DNA of 64,000 nucleotides from positions 36,349 to 100,348 of the forward strand of contig BJOX01000074.1 of NCBI GenBank assembly GCA_009731375.1, in the 5' to 3' direction. The notes below the pieces were generated by a model. The model saw only the letters and a program-made list of their open reading frames with translations. It did no database searches and was not told the DNA's origin. Source of the DNA: Paulinella micropora (taxonomy: Eukaryota; Cercozoa; Imbricatea; Euglyphida). Made by a program: the position numbers and the translations under genes. How positions within the stretch are numbered: the first letter of the stretch is position 1; each line of letters opens with the position of its first letter. Of this stretch, positions 10,846 to 24,044 are shown in pieces.

Positions 10846-10965
10846 TAATGGATGGACGGATAGATATGTTCGGTCTATCAGCTTTGTATATCCGAAGACA
10901 TCGATTCCACCCCGTCATCCGGATATGGCTGGGCAGCAGGCTGGAGATGGGCACTGAGCCCTAGA
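10846..10965 (+). repeat. Dispersed repeat family D, copy 1
   Basis: It begins GATAGATATGTTCGGTCTATCAGC and includes ATATCCGAAGA. It is similar to 11175-11275, 44787-44864 and 51285-51325. Every copy abuts a GATA or TATC tract. Confidence 0.75.
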
Positions 10966-11062
10966 TTCATGCAGTCTGACGCTTCTATGCGTGCCCTCTT
11001 GCGGAGCCTTTCAGTGTTTGGATCGGAGGGGTTGGGATTGGGAGCATTCCCGGGCGCATATT

Positions 11063-11064
11063 TT

Positions 11065-11110
<46 letters not shown>

Positions 11111-11112
11111 AC

Positions 11113-11180
<68 letters not shown>

Positions 11181-11283
11181 TGTTTGGTCTATCAGCTCTG
11201 CATATCCGAAGAGGCATCCATTCCATCCCGCCGCCAATTGGCGACTGGGTAGCGGGCTGGGCATGAGTACTACGCTCGATAGC

Positions 11284-11373
<90 letters not shown>

Positions 11374-11396
11374 TATAGATAGACACATAGATAGAC

Positions 11397-11439
<43 letters not shown>

Positions 11440-11476
11440 CAGACAGACATAGATAGACAGATAGATAGATAGATAG

Positions 11477-11524
<48 letters not shown>

Positions 11525-11526
11525 CA
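11063..11526. repeat. (GATA)n arrays around repeat family D copy 2
   Basis: GATA units fill 11063-11180 and 11277-11526. Between them family D copy 2 (11175-11275, starting GATATGTTTGGTCTATCAGC) is embedded. Confidence 0.9.
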
Positions 11527-11579
11527 AACCTTTTTTAGTTTGCTGGCCGCGCGGTCGCAGCCGAAGTGCAACAACAACT

Positions 11580-12044
11580 GTACGTACGTATGTACGTACG
11601 TACGTACGTATGTATGTATGCTATGTATGCTATGCATGCTATGTATGCTATGTATGCTATGTATGGCATGAACGTTATGTGCGTTTTATATGTTATGTAC
11701 GCTATGTATGTTATGTACGTTATGTACGTTATGTACGTTATGTACGTTATGTATGTCATGCATGTTATGCATGTATGCATGTATGGATGGATGGATGGAT
11801 GGATGAATGGATGGATGGATGCATGCATGTATGTATGGATGGATGGATGGATGGATGGATGGATGGATGGATGGATGGATGGATGGATGGATTGACGTGT
11901 GCATGCATGTATTAATGTGTACGTGTGTACGTGCATTTTTTGTACATATGAATGTAATGTATGTGTGCAGTTACCTGGCACATGTCTTCGGCGCGTAGCA
12001 ACGAGCCTAGACAACGCAGTCAAAGTGAGCTACATCGACCAAGC

Positions 12045-12134
<90 letters not shown>

Positions 12135-12375
12135 TAGATGCCTATAAGTAAATATCCAAAAAGAGAGATAGATCAAGGGGTCCACACTACTTGGTGCAGG
12201 TTTGCCTACCACTGCCTCGAATACGTAGATTGATATATATACATATATAGACAGAGAGAGAGATAGAGAGATTGAGAGATAGGTAGGTAGGCAGGCAGGC
12301 AGGCAGGTAGGTAGAATAGATAGATGGATAGATAGATGGAAAGATAGATGGAAAGATAGGTAACTAGATAGATAA

Positions 12376-12466
<91 letters not shown>

Positions 12467-12480
12467 TCTGATAGATAGAT
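11580..12480. repeat. (TACG), (TATG), (GGAT) and (GATA) arrays
   Basis: TACG/TATG units lie at 11580-11780, (GGAT)n at 11782-11895 and (GATA)n at 12043-12136 and 12310-12480. A short unique piece at 12136-12235 contains a possible family F copy (TTGGTGCAGGTTTGCCTACC). No gene was found. Confidence 0.9.
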
Positions 12481-12489
12481 AGATAGATG

Positions 12490-12548
12490 AGATAAACCGT
12501 TTGGTGCTCGTTTGCCTAGCACTCCCTGGGATTTGAACACATTCATTT
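12490..12548 (-). repeat. tRNA-like fragment (repeat family F)
   Basis: On the minus strand this reads TGTTCAAATCCC, a good RNA polymerase III B-box, followed by GGGAGTGCTAGGCAAACGAGC and ACCA. A diverged partner lies at about 12183-12230. No A-box at the right distance was found, so this is a tRNA or SINE remnant rather than a gene. Confidence 0.4.
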
Positions 12549-12949
12549 TCTGCATACATACATACATGCATACATACATACATACATACATACAAATACA
12601 TAGGCTCCTTCGAAGAACATAGGGTCTTGGCTGTGCTTAGGTAGATAGGTAAGTAAAATGGTAGGTAGGTAGGTAGGTAGGAAGGCAGGCAGGTAGGTAG
12701 AATAGATGGATAGATGGATAGATAGATGGAAAGATAGATGGAAAGATAGATGGAAAGATAGATAGATAGATAGATAGGATATAGGAAGTGAGTATGTATG
12801 TATGATGTATGTACGTACGTACGTACGTATGTACGTATGTATGTATGTATGTATGTATGTATGTATGTATATGTATGCATGCATGCATGAATGTCTGTAT
12901 GTATGTATGTATGTATGTGTGTGTAGGTATATGTATGTATATATGTATG

Positions 12950-12983
<34 letters not shown>

Positions 12984-13333
12984 TGTATGTATGTACGTAT
13001 GTGTGTGTCTCTGCGTGTGTGTGTGTCTGCGTGTGAGTGTGTGTGTGTGTGTGTGCGTCTGTGTTTCTGTGTGTGTATTGTGTGTGTGCGTATGTGTTGT
13101 GTGTGTGTGTGTGTGTGTGTCTTGTGTGTGTGTGTGTGTGTGTGTGTGTTTGTGCGTGCGTGCGTGTGTTTGTGTGTGTGTGTGTATGTGTGTGTGTGTG
13201 TGTGTCTGCCTGTGTGTCTGTCTGTCTGTCTGTATGCAGGCATGCATACATATATATATGTATATATATATAAATAGATAGATAGATAGATAGAAAGATA
13301 GATAGATAGATAGACAGATAGATGGTTTGATAG

Positions 13334-13379
<46 letters not shown>

Positions 13380-13496
13380 GTAGATAGGTAGGATGAATAG
13401 CTAGGATAGATTTCTAGCTAGCTAGATAGATAGATATTTAGATAGATAGATAGATAGATAGATAGACAGATAGATAGATGGATAGATAGTGGACAT

Positions 13497-13533
<37 letters not shown>

Positions 13534-13566
13534 CAGACAGATAGATAGATAGATAGACAGATAGAC

Positions 13567-13642
<76 letters not shown>
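12549..13642. repeat. (CATA), (GATA/GGTA), (TATG), (TG) and (GATA) arrays
   Basis: Continuous simple repeats, with the long (TG)n-rich part at 13003-13230 and (GATA)n at 13270-13642. No gene was found. Confidence 0.9.
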
Positions 13643-13700
13643 GCAAGCATCTTGCTTGCATGCTGGATGAAGGAGTGCGAATGAGGGAGGAAGCACATAC

Positions 13701-13807
13701 CAGGTCGGAAGCGAAGTGAAGCTGCAGCCCCAGGTTGTTGATGATGGTCTGCCGGATGGAGGAACGAATGCTCTGCTCTGAGCATTTTCGTCCCTGAGGC
13801 TCCAAGC
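13701..13807 (-). CDS. Isolated internal exon, unrecognised protein
   Basis: Minus-strand acceptor CTATGTAG and donor CTG|GTATGTGC frame 107 bases that read [17 protein letters not shown] then [18 protein letters not shown]. The exon enters after one base of a codon and leaves at a codon boundary. The composition is that of a folded protein and is unlike the surrounding GATA and TATG arrays. I do not recognise the family. It may belong with the exons at 15099-15217, which lie 5' of it on the same strand. Confidence 0.6.
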
Positions 13808-14818
13808 CTACATAGGCGTGTACAAAGCACGACTCATTGAATAGGCCAGAAGTGGGAAAGCAAGAAAATAAGTCAGTAAGAAGGTAAGTGAGTAAGTAAG
13901 GAGCAGGCATTCATGCATGCATTCATGCATACATGCATGATGCATGTATGTATGTATGTATGTGTGTATGTATGTATGTATGTAAGTGCCTGTGTATGTA
14001 TGTATGTATGTATGTATGTATGCATGCATGCATGTATGTATGTATGCATGCATGCATATGTATGTATGTATATATGTATGTGTGTGTGTGCATGTGTGTG
14101 TATGTGTATGTATGTATGTATGTATGTATGTATGCATGTCTGTATGCATGTATGTATGCATGTATGTATGTATGTATGTAAGTATGTATGTATGTATGTA
14201 TGCATATGTATATGTATGTATATGTATGTATGTATGTATGTATGCATGTATGTATGTGTGTATGTATGTATGTATGTATGTATGTATGTATGTATGTACA
14301 CATTTATGTACGTACCTACATACATATCTATGTATGTGTTTGTATGTATTTATGTATTTATGTATGTATGTACACGTATGTATGTATGTATGTACACGTA
14401 TGTATGTATGTATGTATGTATGTATGTATGTATGTATGTATGTATGTACATGTATGTATGTATGTATGTATGTATGCATGTATGTATGTATGTATGTATG
14501 TCTGTATGTATGTATGTATGTATGTATGTACGTATGCATGTATGTATGTATGTATATGTATGTATGTGTATGTTATATATGTATGTATATGTAATGTAAC
14601 ATTATGTATGCATGTATGTAAATATGTATTTATGTATGTGTATGTATGTATCTATGTATGTATGTATGTATGTATGTATGTATGTATGTACATATGTATG
14701 TATGTACATACATATGTATGTATGTATGTACATACATATATATGTACGTATGACATATGTATGTATGTACATACATACATATGTACATATGTATGTACAT
14801 ATGTATGTATGTATGTAC

Positions 14819-14849
<31 letters not shown>

Positions 14850-14945
14850 TGTATGTTGATACATGGTTGATATGCATGTATGTTGATATGCATGTATGCA
14901 TGTACGTACGTATGTACCTATGTACTTACGTACCTGAAGTACGTA
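13808..14945. repeat. (TATG)n array with CATA inversions
   Basis: About 1.1 kb of TATG units with TACA/TATG switches at 14690-14830 that make local palindromes. If the exons on either side belong to one gene, this is its intron. Confidence 0.9.
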
Positions 14946-15098
14946 TGTTTAATGAATGGACGGTCGGACAACGTAACAACTTGAGATGTAAATGATTCCA
15001 GATGTCCTTGAAGTTGATCGAATCTCTCCGTAGAAAAACATAGGAAACTTCTTGAAAATATCACAAGTAATTTTGCAGTGTGGAACATGGATTCTTAC

Positions 15099-15127
15099 GT
15101 GGTCGAATGACTTTGATATCCAATTCC
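15099..15127 (-). CDS. Micro-exon, unrecognised gene
   Basis: Acceptor TTTTGGTTAG and donor CCAC|GTAAGAAT frame 29 bases reading NWISKSFDH. Taken after the exon at 15177-15217 the split codon gives Gly and the frame is kept (GGG then NWISKSFDH). Confidence 0.4.
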
Positions 15128-15176
15128 CTAACCAAAAGGTACAGATCGGGGCGGAGAACACATGAAAGCTTCTTAC

Positions 15177-15217
15177 CTCCGCCCAGATCAATGATGGTGA
15201 ATGTGGTCTCCTCACAC
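15177..15217 (-). CDS. Small exon with a DLGGG motif, unrecognised gene
   Basis: Acceptor TTTCGTTTAG and donor GGAG|GTAAGAAG frame 41 bases. The likely frame reads CEETTFTIIDLGG, with one base carried into the next exon. A beta-strand followed by DLGGG is seen in several nucleotide- or SAM-binding folds, but this is too short to name a family. Unlike most of the window, the splice sites here are strong consensus sites. Confidence 0.45.
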
Positions 15218-16697
15218 CTAAACGAAAATTTAATTGTACATATCTGGTGATTAACTCTGGGGGGGGGGTTACGTTGACACTAATAATAACCAACATTGTT
15301 TTCTTTACACAAAAACAAAGACCTGCCCTTGTGGGTTGCTCTAGTTTGCCAAGCCTGTCCAACAAAATATACAAAACTGGCACAAGGTGCCACCTTTCAA
15401 TAAAAATTAAGGTGGCTGGTGTCTGGTTGCCACTTTCGCGAAGTATTAAGTATTAATATGTGTTGCAAGGAAACTTGTGATTCGGTAGTCTAGGTAGTCA
15501 GTAGTACTGTCAGTGTCGGAGCTACTACGTGTGGCGGGTGCGGTTTGTAAAAAGTCTATACTCATCGGTGTACGGGTATTTATTAAAATACCTTTAATTA
15601 TGATTATTAGTTCCAATCCTGAGAAGATCCGAGATGGGACTGAATTTCTGAATCCTCCGAAATCTTATTGGTAGTACATGAATGACTCAGCAAAAAACCA
15701 CGCCTGGTATACTGGTGATTGATCATGTGTTATACATGGTGTACCATTACTAGTTCTACACAATCTTAATCTCAATTTTAATTGAAAAAAAAAACTGTAA
15801 TATTGACTCTCAAGCTATTTTAGCATTCTAGTTGCTCCAAAACGTTCCTGCCAAAGTTTGAAAAAAATCTATAAGAAGGCATTATTATAATTTAGTGAAA
15901 ATCGAGGATACACTGTTTACAGTTTAGCCGAACTGGTTGTTCAAACACCGCACCAGACTCCAAGCACCAAGCCCAAGCTCTGTAAGACCCGACGATCATC
16001 ACTCCAAGCAACGGTGAGCAAGGACACTTGAGGTCCCGTAAACCCCAGACTAGCAGTCCATCCAACTACAAATGATAATTATAAAATCCCATCACCTAGC
16101 TAATTTCCTAAGATTATAGACGTCTAGTGAAGTCATAAAATAGGCACGAGTCTAACAGTTAGATTATCGACAGAGTCAGTGGCACACGTGTTCGAGTCGT
16201 TTAAATATATATTCGGTTTCTGCGAACGTCGTTTCTGACCCTCTTCCATTTTTCCTTTCTTTTCTTCTTCTTTTTTTTTTATATATTTTTTTTAATATAT
16301 ATATACGCAAGCACTGTTTAATAGAATACTTGCCACTCGTAGTCCTCATCCCTTCGATTGGCAAGTATTTTCGTATTAACGTGTTTGCGTAAAAATTTAT
16401 GTTTTTATAAAGACAAATATAAAAAAAATCATGTACTCACTTAAAGACAGGCCACTGGCTGAGCGTTTGGCAAACGAAACAAACTTGAATAATAAAAAGT
16501 CGCAAGGTGACCATCACCTTTTATTTGAAACTTTGCAGGTATCAATTGGTTATTATTATTACCGATGAAAATACATATGGGAATATTTTCAACCTTGTCG
16601 GTTTTTTTCCGACAGTTTATAAAAACCTAATTAACTCTTTTTTTTTTTTTTTTTTTCATTTTCGGGTATGACAAATTATATTTTTTGAAGCCGCCCG
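15218..16697. other. Non-repetitive intergenic sequence
   Basis: AT-rich sequence with T-runs at 16270 and 16640 and no supported exon. It lies between the unrecognised minus-strand exons and the 3' end of ALG11, so it should hold the ALG11 3' UTR and terminator region. Confidence 0.5.
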
Positions 16698-16753
16698 TCA
16701 GTCGTTCTTGTCACGAATCGTATCTAGAAGAGGTCGAAGAGCAGAGATGAAAG
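16698..16753 (-). CDS. ALG11: ALG11 terminal exon
   Basis: Acceptor ATTGCATGCAG, 56 bases reading [18 protein letters not shown] then TGA at 16700-16698. Matches the short C-terminal helix that ends ALG11 proteins. Confidence 0.85.
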
Positions 16754-17328
16754 CTGCATGCAATAACATGTGATAGACATACGTGCATGAACAGATAGGT
16801 TCTGACCTTCCTTGAAAGATTCGTCAGAAAACTTGAGAACACGCTTACGAGCTGCAATCCGCATGCGGTTCATATCCATCGAGCCTGGTACAGTAGAGAC
16901 AGAAATCGACACGTACATACACGTATCCATTCACACATACATAAATACGTATGATACATCATTTCATACACAGCGCAGTGTTGCCAAAGTTTCTTTGTTG
17001 TTACATTTTAATAATAATAATGATAATAGTAATAATTAATAATAATAAAATAATATAATAGTGCTTCTCTGTCAATGGCTGATGCATTTCTGCACATGCG
17101 CCTCCATCGTCTCACCCGTGAGGGGAGTACGAAGAATTGACGATAAGCTCTAATGACACCCCCGCNNNNNNNNNNNNNNNNNNNNNNNNNNNNNNNNNNN
17201 NNNNNNTGCTTCTCTGTCAATGGCTGATGCATTTCTGCACATGCGCCTCCATCGTCTCACCCGTGAGGGGAGTACGAAGAATTGACGATAAGCTCTAATG
17301 ACACCTCCGCAAGGGCAGTAATAAAATA

Positions 17329-17390
<62 letters not shown>

Positions 17391-19304
17391 GTGTATCTCC
17401 TGCCAATTGCTGAGCCAAAAGGCCATGTGCATCCAGTCCTCCATTNNNNNNNNNNNNNNNNNNNNNNNNNNNNNNNNNNNNNNNNNNNNNNNNNNNNNNN
17501 NNNNNNNNNNNNNNNNNNNNNNNNNNNNNNNNNNNNNNNNNNNNNNNNNNNNNNNNNNNNNNNNNNNNNNNNNNNNNNNNNNNNNNNNNNNNNNNNNNNN
17601 NNNNNNNNNNNNNNNNNNNNNNNNNNNNNNNNNNNNNNNNNNNNNNNNNNNNNNNNNNNNNNNNNNNNNNNNNNNNNNNNNNNNNNNNNNNNNNNNNNNN
17701 NNNNNNNNNNNNNNNNNNNNNNNNNNNNNNNNNNNNNNNNNNNNNNNNNNNNNNNNNNNNNNNNNNNNNNNNNNNNNNNNNNNNNNNNNNNNNNNNNNNN
17801 NNNNNNNNNNNNNNNNNNNNNNNNNNNNNNNNNNNNNNNNNNNNNNNNNNNNNNNNNNNNNNNNNNNNNNNNNNNNNNNNNNNNNNNNNNNNNNNNNNNN
17901 NNNNNNNNNNNNNNNNNNNNNNNNNNNNNNNNNNNNNNNNNNNNTGAAAATACTGGTGGCACCGACGGGAATCGAACTGGCGACAGGGCCCAGATGGTAA
18001 TACTTGACCACTGGGCTATCACGGTGTCCAAATAATAATAATAATAATAACATAATAATAATAATAATAATGATAGTGCTTCTCTGTCAATGGCTGATGC
18101 ATTTCTGCACATGCGCCTCCATCGTCTCACCCGTGAGGGGAGTACGAAGAATTGACGATAAGCTCTAATGACNNNNNNNNNNNNNNNNNNNNNNNNNNNN
18201 NNNNNNNNNNNNNNNNNNNNNNNNNNNNNNNNNNNNNNNNNNNNCCCCCCCCCCCCCCCCCCCACCCCACCCCTCGGGCTAGGGTTCCCGGGGGGAGAGC
18301 CCCCCGGATCCCCCCCCGCTTTCCCGTCGACAGGGTACGTTCAATTGCCGGAGGTATCAGCAGAACGCAAGTGTAAGCTCTGGTGGCACAAAAACCTAAA
18401 ATCTCTGGTTTTTGTGCCACCCGCCACCAAAACCTTTTTATCTCCAAAGAGAGCGCACCGAGAGGTGTCGGGTACACCAAACATCAGCCTCAAACTCCCT
18501 CGGGTGTGCGCAAACGGCGCCTGGTGGCGCAAAAACCTCAGTTTTCCGGTGTGTATGCCACCCGGTGCCACAATTTTTATATTTTTGAAGAGAACTCATC
18601 AAGAAGTGTCAGATACACCAAATATCAGCCGCTAACTCCCTCTGGTGTGCGCAAACGACACCTGGTGGCACAGGACATCAATTTTCTGGTGTGTGAGCCA
18701 CCCGCGACCAAAACGGGTACGTACAATCGCCGGGCTGGGGTTCCCGGGGGGAGGGCCCCCCGGACCCCCCCTGCCCCGTCGACAGGGTACGTTCAATTGC
18801 CGGAGACACCGGCAAGTGCTGCTAAAAAAAAAAAAAAAAGGAATTTTGGCATTCAGGACACTCCCCTACGCAAATACTTGCGTGAATTCCAAAAAAATTA
18901 TATCAGCATCAACATCGAGTCTGGGGCTAGCCGCCCTGCCAATATGAGCTCCCAACTCCTCCTGGTTCACACAAACCATGATTTATAGGAATGGGGGATG
19001 CAAAAAAAAGGCCAAAAAAACAAGGAATTTTGGCATTCAGGACACTCCCCTAACGCAAATATTTGCGTGAATTCCAAAAAAATTATACCAGCATCAAAAT
19101 CGAGTCTGGGGCTAGCTACCATGCCAATATGAGATCCTAACTCCTCCTGGTTCCCACAAACCATGATTTATAGGGATATGGGTGCGAAAATGCCGGGGGG
19201 GGGGGNNNNNNNNNNCCCCCCAAATCCCCCACACCCCTCCAACACATTTCAGGGAAAGTATATGCATAGGTTTTACCTACATACATACACTGATGCATAC
19301 ATGA

Positions 19305-19338
<34 letters not shown>

Positions 19339-19417
19339 ATACACACACACACAAACACACACACACATACGCACACACACACACATACGCACACACACAC
19401 ACACACATACGCACACA

Positions 19418-19465
<48 letters not shown>

Positions 19466-22400
19466 TGTGTACAAACAAAGAAAACATGCGTACATGCATG
19501 CATTCGTACACACATACTACCGACACGCACACACAGATAAATATACTACCGACACGCACAGATAAATATATTTGCACACACACACACACACACATGCACC
19601 TACGAACACATTACACACTCCTTGTACAGACAAGACAGAGATATCTACACATAGATATGATCCAAAAATTACTCCTGCTCCCTCGCTTCCCCCCCCTCCC
19701 ACCCCACCCTCCTTCTTTCCAAAACAAACAAACAAACAAACAAAAAACGAAACAAAGAGAAGAAAACGGATGCGCACACGCACACGCACACCAGCCGATA
19801 TTCGTTGCCCTGTTGGCGAAAAAAAAAAAAAGGTTACCGGCATCCGCAAAAATGTTAAAAGCCTGTGAGAGTAGTCTCAAATTTGTCAAAGTTTGCATCA
19901 AAACTGTGGGATTTGAGATTCCATTGTTGGGAATGTCAGGTTGTGTCTAACAAAGAGCCTACTTGCGCAAGTCTTGGGATTTGTGCCCCCGACGGGACTT
20001 GACCTATCCCCCTACTGGCCTGAAACGTATTCTCCAAGAATGCGATTATTGTTTGCTCTTTTTCAATCGCGACCTGGCAGGACGGGGGGAGACCCATACA
20101 TACATACCATCAAGATATGTGTACGTACATGCATGTGTGTTAAATATGTTCACACACGTCTATTGACTATAAATTATATTTTTTGCACAAATGTGAAGGT
20201 GCGTGTGTGTATGTGCAATTTAAGAATATATGAAAATATATTCGTGAAAGTGTTAAAAACGTATACAACTCGCGGGAGTGCTGAATTTCACAACATGCTT
20301 CATGTGGATTATTCGACAAGCTCTGAAGGGGGGCGATTGCGAGTCCATGGCAAAGATGACAAAAGTCATGCATGTGTGTATGTACATCCATTTGTTGATT
20401 GCATGTTGTATGTAGTTCAAAGCTTGTTCGAAAGGGTTGTATCCATTTCGCTTTCCTGCACTGTGCCTATGCTTCGCTTGATACATATATTTCAAGCTGC
20501 CTGTCCGCAAGGAAGAACCTGTGAATTGGGAGCAAAAGATGCGTTCCATCGCCTGCGCATACTCCTGTGGCGTGCTACACAGGACGATGGATCGACACAG
20601 TAAATTACAAAGGACCACCACATTGTGACCTAGCCAGAAAGCCAGTAGGTGTGCCTGCTACGTCTACCACGATGTCTTCCTTGGGCCCTGCTGAGTTGTG
20701 CGCCAGCGGGATCACGCTACATGCACAAGCATGGTCGGTTGCGCTTTGCAGGCTACGTGACAACACACCCTGCCGCCATGAACTCCACCACGCCGATGCC
20801 GAAGTGCTCGTTCCACATGGTGTGCAGCCCTGCTGTTGCCTCCGACAAGGCTTCCCGCAGACGCTACAGAAACACAGCAGCGATTGCATCACCGACACAT
20901 AAGAGGCAGCTGTGGTGGGCAAGGGAGTGTGGGCACTTGGCGCAGTTGGCGGCGGGTATACCGCGTAGCGCGCGTTGGGCAGCAACACGACACGAGACTC
21001 AACCGCCGTACCGAGCGCCTTGGCACGAGCCTCTAGCACAAATTGCTCGAGGCTAGGGGTCGCTCAAGTAACCATAAGAGATAACTGATGATGGTGCCTT
21101 CCAGCATGATTGGCAGAGACCAATACAAGCCAGGAGAGAGAATAAGCACAACATTGGTTGACATGCAAGGCAGAAGAAACTGACCAATAGCATCAACACG
21201 ATCTTGATCCCCTTGGTTCCGCACACCTCCGATCATCACCAACTTGACATCCTAAACCAGATAGCTGCAGATCCTAAGTCTTTGAACAAGCAATAGTTTA
21301 CGTTGGAAGGATGTTTGTCACAAAAAAGCGAGAAGGCTTCGAGCTGCAAAAGATGATCCTGGACATGACAAATCACACAGAGTACCGTTTGCACAGCTTC
21401 AACACAGCGCATGTCCACTTAGAGCGTGGGGCGTGCACTTTGTCTCAAAGTTAAATGGCATCATTTGACGCATGTGGTTTGGGATGGGGCACCTTCTCTG
21501 GCCGAAACTGGCCCAAGGAAATAAGCAGACGTTTGCGCTGGCCTGGATGGGCTGCTGGCTGTGTGGCGGTGGGCACTTCTCCGAGAGGGATGCAGCTCAG
21601 GCTGCGTGTGTCGCAGGGCGGGTAGACGATCTGCACGGGCCGCCGCGCGCTCTCACCCCAGATGCTGCGCAGGTGGTTGGCGGTCCAGGAGGAGTTGGCC
21701 AGCACCGCGCCCGCACAGCCTCCACACAGTCCGTACAGCCGAGCGAAAAGCCGGTAGTAGAGCGCTTTTGAGCGGCTCAGCAAGAGGCTGGAGGAGATGG
21801 AGGTGTCGTTGTTGTAGCTGGGCCGCCGAGCCACCACGCGGGAAAGCATGTCTGTACTGATGGTAGGGTAGTGCACGTAGCACGCCACCCGGCAGCCAAA
21901 CAGAAAGCGCGCCAGCGGGAAGGAAAAGGCGTAGCCCGTAGTGTCAAGCCATACATCGGGAGGGTACTTATACAAAGCTTCCGCAGCCAGAACCTACAAT
22001 GACAGTAAGATTTCTACTTCCCAAGGTGCCAGGTAGGAACTTGCACTCCCGATACGCCTCTCAAGGCATCTGTCCGCTTCATCCCAGCAGAGAAAAATGG
22101 GATGCACGGCTTTCGGAACGGTTCCAATAAAGCTCATGTACATGTATGTATCCAGCACGATGAGCTTTAAGGTGTCTGTACATGTACAAATTTACCTTGC
22201 ATGAATGAAGGTATGTATGGAAAGTTTGCGTGTATGTGTGCATGTACGTGTATATTCAAGTACGATGTACGTACGTGCATATTTATGAATGCAAATGCTA
22301 CATATGCATGTAATTTTTTTTCGCGAGTAGGTATGTGAGTATGCATGCACGTATGTGCATGTCATGCCATATGAACGTTGTTAAGGTATAGGTATGAATG

Positions 22401-23232
22401 CATGTATGTATGAAGAAAAAATGCATGTTTGTAAGCATTTCCGAGTGTATGCTTGCAAATGTATGTATGCGTGCATGTGTATGTATGTATGTATGTATGT
22501 ATGTATGTATGCATGCATGCATGCATGTATGCATGTATGCGTGTATGCATGTATGCATGTTATTTGTATGTTTGGGGGGCATGTACGTCAGCTTTTCTCA
22601 CCATGGAGCCTATGCTCTGTCCCAGTAGAGTGAAGCGAGGGTATTTGGAGTCTTCCACCCAGCCTCTTAGACGTAGGCGCACGAACTGCACCTCTCGCCG
22701 GAACGCGGGCAGGTTGAAGCGGCTGCAGGCGTGAATCAGAATGTCCGCTCCAGGGCCGTGGTCGCCCGTGTACACCACCACGTGCAGCCGCGGGTAGCGC
22801 TCTTGCAGAGCATGCACAGCCTGCCACAACACTCGCTCACCACCGCCTCCGCTGTCGCAATAGGGATGAAAAAATCCCACTGTAGGCGGAAGAGAAATTC
22901 TCCTAAACGCAACAGCATTAAAGGTGGACGGAGACGACCAAAATTTGGTGTATGAATGATGTATACAAGCTCCGATGCGTGTCTGTATGTATGTGTGTGT
23001 GTGTGTGTGTCTGGGAACGCTTGATATGTGCATGCATGTACCTATGTATGTATGCATGTATGTATGTATATGTATGTATGTATGCATGCATGAAATGTAT
23101 GTAATGCATGTAATGCATGTAATGTATGTACGTATATATGTATGTAGTATGTATGTATGTGCGCATGTATGCATGCATGTATGTATGTATGTATATATGT
23201 ATATATGTATGTTGTATGTATGTATGTATGTA

Positions 23233-23290
<58 letters not shown>

Positions 23291-23571
23291 TGTTTGTATG
23301 TATGAATGTATGAATGTATGTATGTATGTATGTATGCATGTGTGCATGCATGCATGTACGTATGTATGTATGTACGTATGTACGTATGTACGTAGGTATG
23401 TATGCATGTATGTATGTATGTATGTATGTATGTATGTATGTATGTATGTATGTTTGTATATATGTATATATGTACGTATGTATGTATGTATGTGTGTATG
23501 TACGTATGTATGTACGTATGTATGTATGTATGTATGTATGTATGTATATATGTATGTACATATGTATGTAC

Positions 23572-23602
<31 letters not shown>

Positions 23603-23642
23603 TGTTATGTTATGTTATGTTATGTTATGTTATGTATGTATG

Positions 23643-23674
<32 letters not shown>

Positions 23675-23680
23675 TGTATG

Positions 23681-23712
<32 letters not shown>

Positions 23713-24013
23713 TGTACATTATGCATGTATGCATGTTATGTATGTATGTATGCATGTATGTATGTATGTATGTATGTATGCATGTATTTATGTATGTATG
23801 TATGTATGTACATATGTATGTATGTACGTATGTATGACATATGTATGTATGTATGTATGTATGTTACGTATATTTACATTGTATGTATGTATGTATGTAT
23901 GTATGTATGTACATATGTATGTATATATGTATGTGTATGTATGTATGTATGTATGTATGTATGTATGTACAATGTATGTATGTATGTATGTATGTATGTA
24001 TGTATGTATGTAC

Positions 24014-24044
<31 letters not shown>

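Noticed and set aside
17945-18030. Functional tRNA gene
   Set aside because: A and B boxes are good but the acceptor stem does not pair fully and the context is a SINE array.
18140-19000. Open frames of 155-201 aa through the tandem repeats of ALG11 intron 9
   Set aside because: They follow the repeat units, have no splice or start context and lie inside an ALG11 intron on the opposite strand.
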